A DNA stretch of 7,918 nt from Deltaproteobacteria bacterium (GTDB taxonomy: Bacteria; Desulfobacterota; GWC2-55-46; DRQE01), in contig DAOVKH010000074.1 in the NCBI GenBank assembly GCA_030631875.1, positions 1 through 7,918 on the forward strand, written 5' to 3'. Below, in pieces: positions 1-6,473 of this stretch. The notes under the pieces are model-generated. The model saw nothing but the letters and a program-made list of their open reading frames with translations. It did no database searches and was not told the origin of the DNA. Both the position numbers and the translations under genes were made by a program. How positions within the stretch are numbered: position 1 is the stretch's first letter; every line of letters starts with the position of its first letter.

Positions 1-401
1 CCATATACCTGAAGGGCTTCTTTTTCCTTATCGTGTGGGAACTTCTCGCTCAAGTGAAGTATGCCGAGTACCGTTCCTTCACCGTCGGTGAGAGTAACGT
101 CGTCGCCTTCGTTAAGCTCTTCGGCCTTCTCCGTCGAAACGGAGAGTACGACAGGTATCGTCCACGGGTTACCGTCGGTAAGCTTCATCGTATCCATAAC
201 GCTATGGTAGTCGTCCTTACACATGAAACCTTCCAAGGGGCTAAAACCACCGATGGCTATCATCTCAAGGTCGGACATCTCAAAGTTATTCAAGGCGATC
301 TTCTTAAGGCCTTCGGCCTTCTTTACTGCCTCTTCACGCTCCTTGCCTTCAAGAAGCCTGTTTATTAGTGTTCCTCCGTGCGCTTCGATACTTGCTGTCA
401 T
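1..401 (-). CDS. sat: Sulfate adenylyltransferase (ATP sulfurylase), N-terminal 133 residues, runs off the left edge
   Basis: Activates sulfate with ATP to form APS and pyrophosphate (EC 2.7.7.4), the first step of the pathway. Translation from the ATG at 401-399 gives an uninterrupted frame to base 1. It begins MTASIEAHGGTLINRLLEGK, where HGG-x-LINRL is typical of single-subunit Sat. It continues with SDLEMIAIGGFSPLEGFMC (43-61), the D-x-x-M-I-x-G-x-F-S-P-L-x-G-F-M signature, then DYHSVMDTMKLTDGNPWTIP (64-83) and the strand-rich DVTLTDGEGTVLGIL (101-115). This is the PUA-like N-terminal domain; the catalytic domain with its H-x-x-H motif lies outside the window. This is Sat, not the CysDN two-subunit type. 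The gene is coupled to cysH by a 4-nt ATGA overlap. No aprAB genes are seen here, so an assimilatory role is favoured. Confidence 0.93.
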   Translation of the reverse strand, partial: MTASIEAHGGTLINRLLEGKEREEAVKKAEGLKKIALNNFEMSDLEMIAIGGFSPLEGFMCKDDYHSVMDTMKLTDGNPWTIPVVLSVSTEKAEELNEGDDVTLTDGEGTVLGILHLSEKFPHDKEKEALQVY

Positions 402-1138
402 TTATCTTCTCCTTTTTTGGGAATATGTATTCCACATTCTTTTTTATCATCTGAACCATTAAACCACCTCCAGCGACCGGAGCGTGGAGCTTCACCACTA
501 TTCAAAGGGGTCGAACATATAATACATCCAACGCTGTCGTACCCCTTATCGAATAACGTATTATACGGCACGTCATTGTCGCGGACATACTTCCATACGT
601 CCTGTGCCGTCCAGTCTATGAGCGGGCTGAGCTTTAATATCTTATGATCCCACTCGCTCAATATCTCGCTCTTCGGCGCACTCTCTCTCGCCTTGGATTG
701 ATCTCGCCTAAGCCCTGTTATCCAAACGCTCAAGGTCTCGAGTGCCGCCGTATTTGGCTCGACCTTACGGATACTACAGCAGTACTCCTGCTTTGCCTTA
801 TCGTCGAAGAATAGATACTCGCCAAAGCGCTCTACCATCTCCTTGACACGCCCGGCATCGGGCTTAAAGCGTTCTACAGGTACGCCGTAACGATCTTCTG
901 CGGCACTTATGGCCTCTTCCGTTTCGGGATGAAGCCTGCAGGTGTCGACTGTAAAAATACGGAAGTCATCGACCGCCTTGCTTGCGATATCGATTATCAC
1001 AGAACCCGACAGCTGAAAGCTCGTCCCTATGGCCGCCTTCTCGCCGAAGTTCTCAAAGGCCCACTTAATGAGTTCTTCAGCACTCATCTTATCGAGCGTA
1101 CCCTCAAGAAACTCCTCTGTCAGGTCTTCAACTATCAA
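398..1138 (-). CDS. cysH: [4Fe-4S]-type APS/PAPS reductase, 246 aa
   Basis: Reduces APS (or PAPS) to sulfite using thioredoxin or an equivalent thiol donor (EC 1.8.4.10, or 1.8.4.8). The catalytic cysteine is C235 in KECGIHIP. The four cluster cysteines C120-C121 and C205-x2-C208 are present (YCCSIRKVEP; SVGCIICSTP). They mark the iron-sulfur form, usually APS-specific in bacteria and plants, although the B. subtilis enzyme accepts both substrates. Other matches are GTSFQLSG (38-45), TGLRRDQS (141-148) and SGRWRWF (220-226). One oddity is C67 in VDTCRLHPET, where the family normally has glycine (D-T-G-R). The start is taken as TTG at 1138-1136, in a 4-nt overlap (TTGA) with the cysC stop, mirroring the ATGA overlap at its own end. 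GAAGGG lies about 13 nt upstream. The internal ATG at 1087 (residue 18) is the alternative start. Confidence 0.93.
   Translation of the reverse strand: MIVEDLTEEFLEGTLDKMSAEELIKWAFENFGEKAAIGTSFQLSGSVIIDIASKAVDDFRIFTVDTCRLHPETEEAISAAEDRYGVPVERFKPDAGRVKEMVERFGEYLFFDDKAKQEYCCSIRKVEPNTAALETLSVWITGLRRDQSKARESAPKSEILSEWDHKILKLSPLIDWTAQDVWKYVRDNDVPYNTLFDKGYDSVGCIICSTPLNSGEAPRSGRWRWFNGSDDKKECGIHIPKKGEDK
408..413 (-). promoter_or_regulatory. Shine-Dalgarno AGGAGA for sat, inside the end of cysH
   Basis: AGGAGA lies about 6 nt before the sat ATG and within the last codons of cysH, whose TGA overlaps that ATG as ATGA. It confirms the sat start and the coupled translation of the two genes. Confidence 0.75.
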
Positions 1139-1746
1139 AGCGTTATGTAACCCTTCTCAGCCAAGTAGTCTATGACCTTACGAACCGAATCATCTACGGA
1201 AAGTTCGTCGGTTGCTAATACCAGCTCAGCATTCTCAGGCTCTTCATATGGAGCCGAGATGCCTGTGAACTCCGGTATCTCTCCGGCGCGTGCTTTTTTG
1301 TACAAGCCCTTTGTGTCACGCTTCTCGCACTCTTCGAGCGAACACTTAACATATACCTCTATGAAGTCGCCCTCGCCCTGCGTGGCACGAGCAACGTCCC
1401 TATCGGCACGATAAGGAGATATAAAGGCCGTAATGTTTAGCATATTGGCGGCTGTAAATAGCTTGGCTACCTCTCCTATGCGGCGTATATTTTCTGTTCT
1501 GTCCTCGGGCGAGAAACCCAAGTTTGAGTTTAGTCCGTGGCGTACGTTATCACCGTCAAGGATGTTGGCCTTATAACCATTCTCTATTAGTGCGTGCTCC
1601 AGCTCGACGGCTATCGTCGATTTACCGGAGCCCGAAAGACCCGTGAACCAGATGGTAGCACCCTTCTGGTTCATAGATTTATCTCTGTCCTCTTGGGAAA
1701 TTTTACCGTGGTGCCACTTGATGTTAGTACTTTTACTCTCTGACAT
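1135..1746 (-). CDS. cysC: Adenylylsulfate (APS) kinase, 203 aa
   Basis: Phosphorylates APS at the 3' position with ATP to give PAPS in the cytoplasm (EC 2.7.1.25). All family motifs are present: Walker A GLSGSGKS (36-43), DGDNVRHGLN (64-73), LGFSPEDRTENIRR (76-89), the APS-binding ISPYRADRDVAR (109-120), and the lid KGLYKKARAGEIPEFTGI (146-163). The N-terminal start MSESKSTNIKWHHGKI is typical of stand-alone CysC, and the length is normal. It is a complete single-domain enzyme, not fused to Sat or CysN. A strong AGGAG lies 6 nt before the ATG, in a 30-nt gap after the UspA-like gene. Its TGA overlaps the TTG start of cysH by 4 nt. Because the downstream reductase looks like the iron-sulfur type that commonly uses APS, the PAPS made here may serve either reduction or sulfate-transfer reactions. 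Confidence 0.97.
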   Translation of the reverse strand: MSESKSTNIKWHHGKISQEDRDKSMNQKGATIWFTGLSGSGKSTIAVELEHALIENGYKANILDGDNVRHGLNSNLGFSPEDRTENIRRIGEVAKLFTAANMLNITAFISPYRADRDVARATQGEGDFIEVYVKCSLEECEKRDTKGLYKKARAGEIPEFTGISAPYEEPENAELVLATDELSVDDSVRKVIDYLAEKGYITL

Positions 1747-1776
1747 TAACTGCTCCTTTCAGTGTTGTTATTAAGG

Positions 1777-2241
1777 TTAGTCTTCAAATACCTTTACCTC
1801 TACCGAGGCTCTCTCCGAAATTTCATCGGCAAATGACCTCGAAAAGTACTTCATAAATATGGACTTCTTTTTCTTAACGACTACGACCATCGACGCATCG
1901 TGGTCGTCTATAGCCTTTAACGCCTCTTCGGTGAAATCGCCTTCGACCGTTACGGCATCGAAGCTAACGCCGGCTTCCATGGCCTTAACCTGCACCTTGC
2001 CTACCTCTTCGTACCCGCGCTGGCGATACTCCTTCATAATCGACTCAACGAGCTCGGATGAAGGTTTATCTCCGATAAAACCTATATCGGTAAACCTGTT
2101 AAAGACCTCATCTGTGAGCTTCTCCTCGATTATATAGAGAGCTACGATAGGCTCACCCTTTTCCTTTGCCCTACAGACGGCAAAGTCAACGGCCTTTTCC
2201 GAGGTTCGCGATGTAGATAGAACCAACAACGTCTTTGCCAT
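1777..2241 (-). CDS. UspA-like universal stress protein, 154 aa
   Basis: A small cytoplasmic alpha/beta protein with the UspA fold: first strand KTLLVLSTS (3-11), helix SEKAVDFAVCRAKEKG (14-29), second strand PIVALYI (31-37), a central helix ending near GKVQVKAMEAG, strand VSFDAVTVEGD (92-102), helix TEEALKAI (104-111), strand ASMVVVVKK (116-124) and last strand VEVKVF (147-152). The ATP-binding G-x2-G-x9-G-S/T motif of one Usp subclass is absent. Its place is taken by the lysine-rich KKKKSIFMKYFSRS (123-136), so it is probably of the non-nucleotide-binding kind. The ATG follows the transporter stop by 2 nt, with only a weak GGG upstream, suggesting translational coupling. An upstream in-frame TTG at 2271 would overlap the transporter by 28 nt and is less likely. 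Usp genes paired with transporters often act as accessory or regulatory partners; that role is inferred here. Confidence 0.8.
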   Translation of the reverse strand: MAKTLLVLSTSRTSEKAVDFAVCRAKEKGEPIVALYIIEEKLTDEVFNRFTDIGFIGDKPSSELVESIMKEYRQRGYEEVGKVQVKAMEAGVSFDAVTVEGDFTEEALKAIDDHDASMVVVVKKKKSIFMKYFSRSFADEISERASVEVKVFED

Positions 2242-2243
2242 AA

Positions 2244-3671
2244 TCAGTAACCCATGCCTATCAGCGGCCAATAAAATCTGGCCACAAGGTTAAATACTAT
2301 ATAACCCGTTGTGCTCATGATGATGCCTACCTTGACCATATCCTTAACGGTCAGGTAATTGGAGCTTATGGCTATAGCATTGGCAGGTGTCGAGAGCGGC
2401 AATAGGAATGCCAGCCCCGCCGGTACGGCTATAGCGTAAGTTATTATGACCGGGTCTATATCAAAGCGTCCGGCCAGGCCGATACCGACGGGCAGGAGTA
2501 TCGCTATGACAGCGGCATTGCTTATGCCTTCGGTAAAGAGCATCGTAAAGAAGGCAAAGAGGGCTATGACCGTCCACGGTGAGCTTGCCCAATTGGCAAT
2601 CGTCATCTCGGCCATCCAAAGAGCCGCCCCACTTTGCTCAAGGGCTGTACCGAGTATAATCGCACCTCCGTAGAGAAGGATTATGCCCCAGTTTACGTAC
2701 TCCTCAATATCCTTCCACCTAACAAGCCTTAATACAAATAAGACCACAACCGACGTAAAGGCAATTGAGGCTAAGCCGAAGCGTCCGCCCAGTGTCGCCC
2801 ATGCTATGACGGTAAGCAAGAGAACGACACCCACGGCATACTCCTTATATACGAGCTTGCCCATTGCGTGTATACGCCCTCTAAATACCGAGTGCGCTTC
2901 TTCGACACTGTCCACGTCAATCTTAAAGGAACGTGTCAATACAACATAGCCGACAAATAGCATGATGACGACCATCGGGAATACCGCCAACGAATAGGAG
3001 AAGAACCCTATCGTCTTACCCGTAGTCTCCTGAAGTATTCCTACGGCCAGTGGCACGCGCGCTCCGCCAAGGAAGGTAGCGATACCGCCGATAACGCATC
3101 CCCACGCGAGGGATAAAAATAAGAGTTTACCGTAACCGGAACGCCCGGGGCTGAGCTTCAAGCTCTTTGCTATATCTAAGACTATAGGAAAGAGCATCGC
3201 CGCAACGGCGTGTTCTGACATAAAACAACTCAGCATGGCCGAGAGTAAAAATATACTTAAGATCAAACGCTTTGGAGACGCTCCGAAGCGATCCATCATT
3301 GCAAGTGCGATACGACTCGACAGGCCCGAGTGCATAACAGCACCGGCTAAGATAAACGCACCCAGTATGAAAAATACCGCTTCATTACCAAATAGTCCGT
3401 AGGTCTCGTCACGAGAAATGACCCCAAGAAGTGGCACGAGCACTATCGCGAAGAGACTCGTAATGGCCAGCGGTATGGCATTCGATACCCAAAGTATAAG
3501 GCACACCGCAAATATCGCAATGGCACTTCGGCCTTCTTCGCTCAAGCCTTCGGGCAGAGGCATCGTCAGGATATACCAAAATACTACGGCTATTCCTACG
3601 AAGAATAGCGGCCTTAACCCTCTTATTATGAGGAGCAACCAGAGAGGCCTTCTGTCTATCTCAAATCCCAC
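2244..3671 (-). CDS. SLC13/DASS-family anion transporter, probably sulfate or related anion, 475 aa
   Basis: An inner-membrane secondary transporter of the divalent anion:Na+ symporter (SLC13) family, with roughly a dozen hydrophobic segments in two related halves. The first-half re-entrant region is SCFMSEHAVAAMLFPIVLD (148-166), followed by GGIATFLGGARVP (195-207). The second half has TEGISNAAVIAILLPVGIG (380-398) and PLSTPANAIAISS (425-437). In Na+-coupled members such as VcINDY, each half carries an S-N-T motif for sodium and substrate. Here these are S152-E153-H154 and S384-N385-A386, so the cation site is altered and coupling may differ. A hydrophilic loop at about 248-275 separates the halves. 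Length is typical. Sat, CysC and CysH genes downstream make sulfate the likeliest cargo, but citrate, dicarboxylate or another anion is not excluded. It starts at GTG and ends 2 nt before the UspA-like gene. Confidence 0.88.
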   Translation of the reverse strand: MGFEIDRRPLWLLLIIRGLRPLFFVGIAVVFWYILTMPLPEGLSEEGRSAIAIFAVCLILWVSNAIPLAITSLFAIVLVPLLGVISRDETYGLFGNEAVFFILGAFILAGAVMHSGLSSRIALAMMDRFGASPKRLILSIFLLSAMLSCFMSEHAVAAMLFPIVLDIAKSLKLSPGRSGYGKLLFLSLAWGCVIGGIATFLGGARVPLAVGILQETTGKTIGFFSYSLAVFPMVVIMLFVGYVVLTRSFKIDVDSVEEAHSVFRGRIHAMGKLVYKEYAVGVVLLLTVIAWATLGGRFGLASIAFTSVVVLFVLRLVRWKDIEEYVNWGIILLYGGAIILGTALEQSGAALWMAEMTIANWASSPWTVIALFAFFTMLFTEGISNAAVIAILLPVGIGLAGRFDIDPVIITYAIAVPAGLAFLLPLSTPANAIAISSNYLTVKDMVKVGIIMSTTGYIVFNLVARFYWPLIGMGY

Positions 3672-3680
3672 GAATTATAA

Positions 3681-3686
3681 TCCTCC
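3681..3686 (-). promoter_or_regulatory. Shine-Dalgarno GGAGGA that fixes a GTG start for the SLC13 gene
   Basis: GGAGGA lies 9 nt before a GTG at 3671-3669 and within the 24-nt gap after the radical SAM gene stop. No ATG is available nearby in frame, so the GTG is the supported start of the transporter. Confidence 0.75.
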
Positions 3687-3695
3687 AAATAAGAC

Positions 3696-4934
3696 TTAAT
3701 CCTTGGAGGTCTTCTTCGGGCTCTTGGAAGACTTACCCTCTACCTCCTTGACTCTTAATTTTCTTCTAAGTGCCGACAGACCCCACGCCGCCTTCATGCC
3801 AAGCTTGGAGCTGTAAAACCCGTCGATTATAGATAAGACACCCTTCTTATACTCTCCCGTCAGAAGCCTTCCCTCTATCGGTGTCGTAACGGTGCTTATC
3901 TCTCTTACCCACTTTGTCGTTATATTTTTTTCTTTGACTGCTTTATAAAGGTGCTTGTATATCGGTATTATAATCTCCGCCGTCAGGGGTTCTATCCTTA
4001 GAGCCTTGCCCGATTGCGGCCTGTAAATAGGGAGAATCGGCACTACACCCATATCGGTCAGGGCATCTATGCCTTGAGTGGTAGAGCCGGGTGGTTCAAG
4101 ACCGACTATCAAGTGCGATGCGACCGTCCCTCCCGGGAAGATCTTTGCCGCGTACTTGAGTGCCTCCAAGTAACGCGCCCTACCTATAAGCTCTGCCCTG
4201 CCCGGACACAAGACCTCAAATAATTCCGAGTCGAATATCTCAAGGTTATATAAGACAGAATCCGCACCGAGAGCGTAGGCCTCGTCTATCCACTTGTTCT
4301 CCTTCGGCGGAAGGCTCTCGACCGCAACAAGACAATTAAAGTGCTTCTTTACGGCCTCTATATACGGCGCTAATAATTCTACTCCGCCGTCATCGCCCTT
4401 ACTGAAACCAATCGAAAGATATATTATCCTCGACGTGCCGTCCTTTAGTATCGCCTCGGCCGTTTCAAGGATTTCGTCTACCGTGAAGAGCCTCTTGTCC
4501 GTACCGTCTACATCAAAGTTCCCTGCACAGTACTTGCACTCGACACTCTTATCGAAGAACTCACAATTCGGCGACGGCGTAATGACGGCATAACTGCCGT
4601 GCACGGTTGCTATCTCTGAAAACAATACACCCGTCGAAGTCTTCTCGTTATAGAAGGCAGGCCTTGGGACAACCTCGACCCGAACCGTCCCCTCGCCGTC
4701 GGTTATGTAGTGGCCTTTTTTATCTTCCTTTAATATGTATGGCGAATTTTTCGTAAAGTCGTCGCCCGATGGCACGTTTACGAGCGTCCCTTTCGGGAGC
4801 ACAAGATCCACACCCAAGCCGGCGCGCCCTGATTGCTCGGAACTTTCTTCATATAGACCGCCGCCTGTGCGGATGCCGTTGAGCATCAGGTCTATCTTAA
4901 GCGTTGTTGGGTTAGACAAGTAATTGCGTCGCAT
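3696..4934 (-). CDS. Radical SAM protein with CX8CX2C cluster motif, 412 aa, function unknown
   Basis: The cysteines in SPNCEFFDKSVECKYCAGN (C124, C133, C136) are spaced C-x8-C-x2-C, not the usual C-x3-C-x2-C, and are preceded by about 120 residues, a long N-terminal part for this superfamily. Downstream segments look like a TIM-barrel radical SAM core: YLSIG (172-176), LYNLEIFDSELFEVLCPG (228-245) and HLIVGLEPPGSTTQGIDAL (274-292), recalling the strand patterns of BioB/LipA-like enzymes. The C-terminal 20 residues are lysine- and serine-rich. There is no extra cysteine cluster such as an auxiliary Fe-S or SPASM domain. It sits between the ThiF-like gene (42 nt) and the SLC13 gene (24 nt), so it is likely co-expressed with sulfur assimilation. 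The substrate is unknown. A sulfur-insertion or methylthiolation role is only a guess. GGGGAG lies about 12 nt before the ATG. Confidence 0.8.
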   Translation of the reverse strand: MRRNYLSNPTTLKIDLMLNGIRTGGGLYEESSEQSGRAGLGVDLVLPKGTLVNVPSGDDFTKNSPYILKEDKKGHYITDGEGTVRVEVVPRPAFYNEKTSTGVLFSEIATVHGSYAVITPSPNCEFFDKSVECKYCAGNFDVDGTDKRLFTVDEILETAEAILKDGTSRIIYLSIGFSKGDDGGVELLAPYIEAVKKHFNCLVAVESLPPKENKWIDEAYALGADSVLYNLEIFDSELFEVLCPGRAELIGRARYLEALKYAAKIFPGGTVASHLIVGLEPPGSTTQGIDALTDMGVVPILPIYRPQSGKALRIEPLTAEIIIPIYKHLYKAVKEKNITTKWVREISTVTTPIEGRLLTGEYKKGVLSIIDGFYSSKLGMKAAWGLSALRRKLRVKEVEGKSSKSPKKTSKD

Positions 4935-4976
4935 AATAAAAAGAAACTCCCCTACTTACCGGTCGTATTAAAAGCC

Positions 4977-5780
4977 CTATATCTCGCAGACCTCTGCCTC
5001 GTAGGTTATGAGTTCTTTTATCGTAGCCGTATCTGAACATAACGCGCACACAGGATCCTTACCGACCTTCACCTTCCTGAAGCTCATATCCAAGGCGTCG
5101 AATATCAAGAGGCTTCCGGTCAAGGGTTTACCCTTTCCGAGCACAATCTTAATTGCCTCGACGGCCTGAAGCACGCCGATGACACCTGCTAATGCGCCAA
5201 GTACGCCTGCCTCCTGACAGCTCGGAACAAGCCCCTTTGGCGGAGGCTCAGGGTATAGACACCTGTAGCAAGGTTCTCCGTTCGTTGGGTCGAATACAGC
5301 GACTTGCCCCTCAAAGCGAAACATACTTCCAGATACGAGCGGCTTACCTTCAAAGAAGCAAGCATCGTTCATAAGAAAACGTGTCGGAAAGTTGTCGCTT
5401 CCATCGAGTATGATATCGTAATCCCTTAATACCTCGCGTATATTATCTGCCGTCAGACGTTCTTCATATGTAATGACGTTTACGTCGGGGTTTAATTCAT
5501 TGATGGTCTTCTTTGCCGAGAGTGCTTTGTGCATCCCAATGCGTTCGTTGTTGTGTATAATCTGACGCTGAAGGTTACTTAAGTCAACATGGTCGCCGTC
5601 GGCTATGCCGAGCGTACCTATGCCTGCCGCGGCCAGATACATCAGAGCCGGAGAGCCTAAGCCGCCCGCGCCGAGCACGAAGACCTTTGCGTTAAGTAAC
5701 TTCTCTTGGCCTTTGCCTCCGACCTCAGGGAGTATTATATGCCTTGAGTAGCGTTCAATCTGTTCTTCTGTAAAGTCCAT
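4977..5780 (-). CDS. ThiF/MoeB-family E1-like sulfur-carrier adenylyltransferase, 267 aa
   Basis: Expected to adenylate the C-terminal glycine of a ubiquitin-like sulfur carrier so that sulfur can be added as a thiocarboxylate. The nucleotide-binding motif is GAGGLGS (37-43), with D61 of the DGD turn, SNLQRQ (68-73), K85, and the catalytic aspartate region DGSDNFPTR (126-134). Two zinc-binding pairs are seen, CYRC (171-174) and CALC (245-248). The active-site cysteine region is SCQEAGVLG, with C188 where MoeB/ThiF enzymes carry their thioester or persulfide-reactive cysteine. There is no C-terminal rhodanese domain, unlike MoeZ-type enzymes, so sulfur must come from another protein or from free sulfide. 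The end (TIKELITYEAEVCEI) matches the tail common in MoeB/HesA proteins. Orthology to MoeB, ThiF or HcyF cannot be separated by eye; the neighbours favour a cysteine or homocysteine role over molybdopterin or thiamine. Confidence 0.9.
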   Translation of the reverse strand: MDFTEEQIERYSRHIILPEVGGKGQEKLLNAKVFVLGAGGLGSPALMYLAAAGIGTLGIADGDHVDLSNLQRQIIHNNERIGMHKALSAKKTINELNPDVNVITYEERLTADNIREVLRDYDIILDGSDNFPTRFLMNDACFFEGKPLVSGSMFRFEGQVAVFDPTNGEPCYRCLYPEPPPKGLVPSCQEAGVLGALAGVIGVLQAVEAIKIVLGKGKPLTGSLLIFDALDMSFRKVKVGKDPVCALCSDTATIKELITYEAEVCEI

Positions 5781-5805
5781 TTTAAAGTTGCTCCAATTAT
5801 ATTTT

Positions 5806-6228
5806 TCAGTCCGTTATCTTAATCTCTTCGACCTCGAATGGTGCGTCCATCTCCGTAAAGGTCCAGCTCTCGGCCTCTACCTCCGTACCGCCCGCAACGG
5901 CTACGATAATATAAGAATAATCGGGCCACGCGCGCTCCCTGTCGAAGCCCGAAGGCTTTGACGGATGGTCGGGGTGCGAGTGATAGAAACCCACTACATC
6001 AAGCCCTTCCTTTGCGCCTTCCTTTTCAACCTTAAGAAGCTCTGCCGGATCTATCTCATACCTATCTGCCGCACGCTCTTTATTCATATTCTGAAGAAGG
6101 CGCGCCGTGCTTACACTCTTTTCATCGCCATCTGCATTACCCAATAACGCCCCGCAACACTCGTGCGGATACGCGTTCTTTGAGTCTTCTATAATCTTAT
6201 CGAATATTGCCTTTGTTAACTTTACCAT
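5806..6228 (-). CDS. JAMM/MPN+ metallopeptidase (Mec/HcyD-like), 140 aa
   Basis: A Mov34/MPN/PAD-1-type zinc peptidase of the short bacterial M67 group. The full JAMM signature is present: E23 in PHECCG, then H83-x-H85 followed by S93 and D96 in HSHPDHPSKPSGFD, the expected H-x-H-x7-S-x2-D. The protein is a bare catalytic domain with no signal peptide, so it is cytoplasmic. Relatives next to ThiF and cysteine-synthase genes remove residues after a sulfur carrier's diglycine (QbsD, HcyD) or release cysteine from a carrier-Cys adduct (M. tuberculosis Mec). Both fit here: the carrier tail at the right edge has one residue after Gly-Gly, and cysM is two genes upstream. Which activity dominates cannot be read from the sequence. 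Spacing is 18 nt from the preceding gene and 25 nt to the next. Confidence 0.9.
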   Translation of the reverse strand: MVKLTKAIFDKIIEDSKNAYPHECCGALLGNADGDEKSVSTARLLQNMNKERAADRYEIDPAELLKVEKEGAKEGLDVVGFYHSHPDHPSKPSGFDRERAWPDYSYIIVAVAGGTEVEAESWTFTEMDAPFEVEEIKITD

Positions 6229-6246
6229 CGTTATAAAAACACCTTC

Positions 6247-6453
6247 CTACATCGAAGCTATAGTGACTACCTTAATAATAAAAAATATAGCACACGCAAT
6301 CGCACCGAAGAAGGTCATCTTCTTTACCTTCTTCTTCTTTTCCGCCACATGAGCGTCTTCCTCAATCGAAGCTCGTCCTGCAAAACGATATACCCGGAAG
6401 AGTATCACGGCGGCCAATAGATATATTACAGGCTCAACGTATAATTGGTTCAT
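6247..6453 (-). CDS. Small two-helix membrane protein of unknown function, 68 aa
   Basis: I do not recognise this protein. It has two clear hydrophobic stretches, residues 8-24 (PVIYLLAAVILFRVYRF) and 47-66 (TFFGAIACAIFFIIKVVTIA). They are joined by a charged loop with an acidic patch (EED, 31-33) followed by a lysine run (KKKKVKK, 39-45). By the positive-inside rule the loop should face the cytoplasm, making a hairpin in the inner membrane. There is one cysteine (C54) inside the second helix and no known catalytic motif. It starts 20 nt after cysM and ends 18 nt before the JAMM gene, with GGAAG about 11 nt upstream of the ATG, so it is a real member of the operon. A link to sulfur transfer at the membrane, or anchoring of a neighbour, is only a guess from position. 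Confidence 0.75.
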   Translation of the reverse strand: MNQLYVEPVIYLLAAVILFRVYRFAGRASIEEDAHVAEKKKKVKKMTFFGAIACAIFFIIKVVTIASM

Positions 6454-6473
6454 CTAATTAACTTCCATGAGGG

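Noticed and set aside
33..368. Plus-strand open frame of 111 codons beginning MWELLAQV
   Set aside because: It lies wholly opposite the sat gene, which has clear family motifs. The plus-strand frame has no recognisable domain and is a shadow. The same holds for the other plus-strand frames, all of which sit opposite well-supported minus-strand genes.
1..401. Sat as part of dissimilatory sulfate respiration
   Set aside because: Neighbours are CysC, CysH and cysteine synthase, with no aprAB, qmo or dsr genes visible, so an assimilatory role is more likely.
2242..2271. Longer UspA-like protein starting at TTG 2271
   Set aside because: It would overlap the transporter by 28 nt, adds residues that do not fit the Usp fold, and uses TTG, while the ATG at 2241 starts exactly at the usual first strand.
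5640..5700. ThiF-like enzyme as a fused MoeZ-type protein with a rhodanese domain
   Set aside because: The reading frame ends at 267 residues, shortly after the second zinc-binding cysteine pair, with no room for a rhodanese domain.
6247..6453. The 68-residue protein as the missing sulfur carrier
   Set aside because: It is strongly hydrophobic with two membrane helices and ends IASM, with no diglycine.
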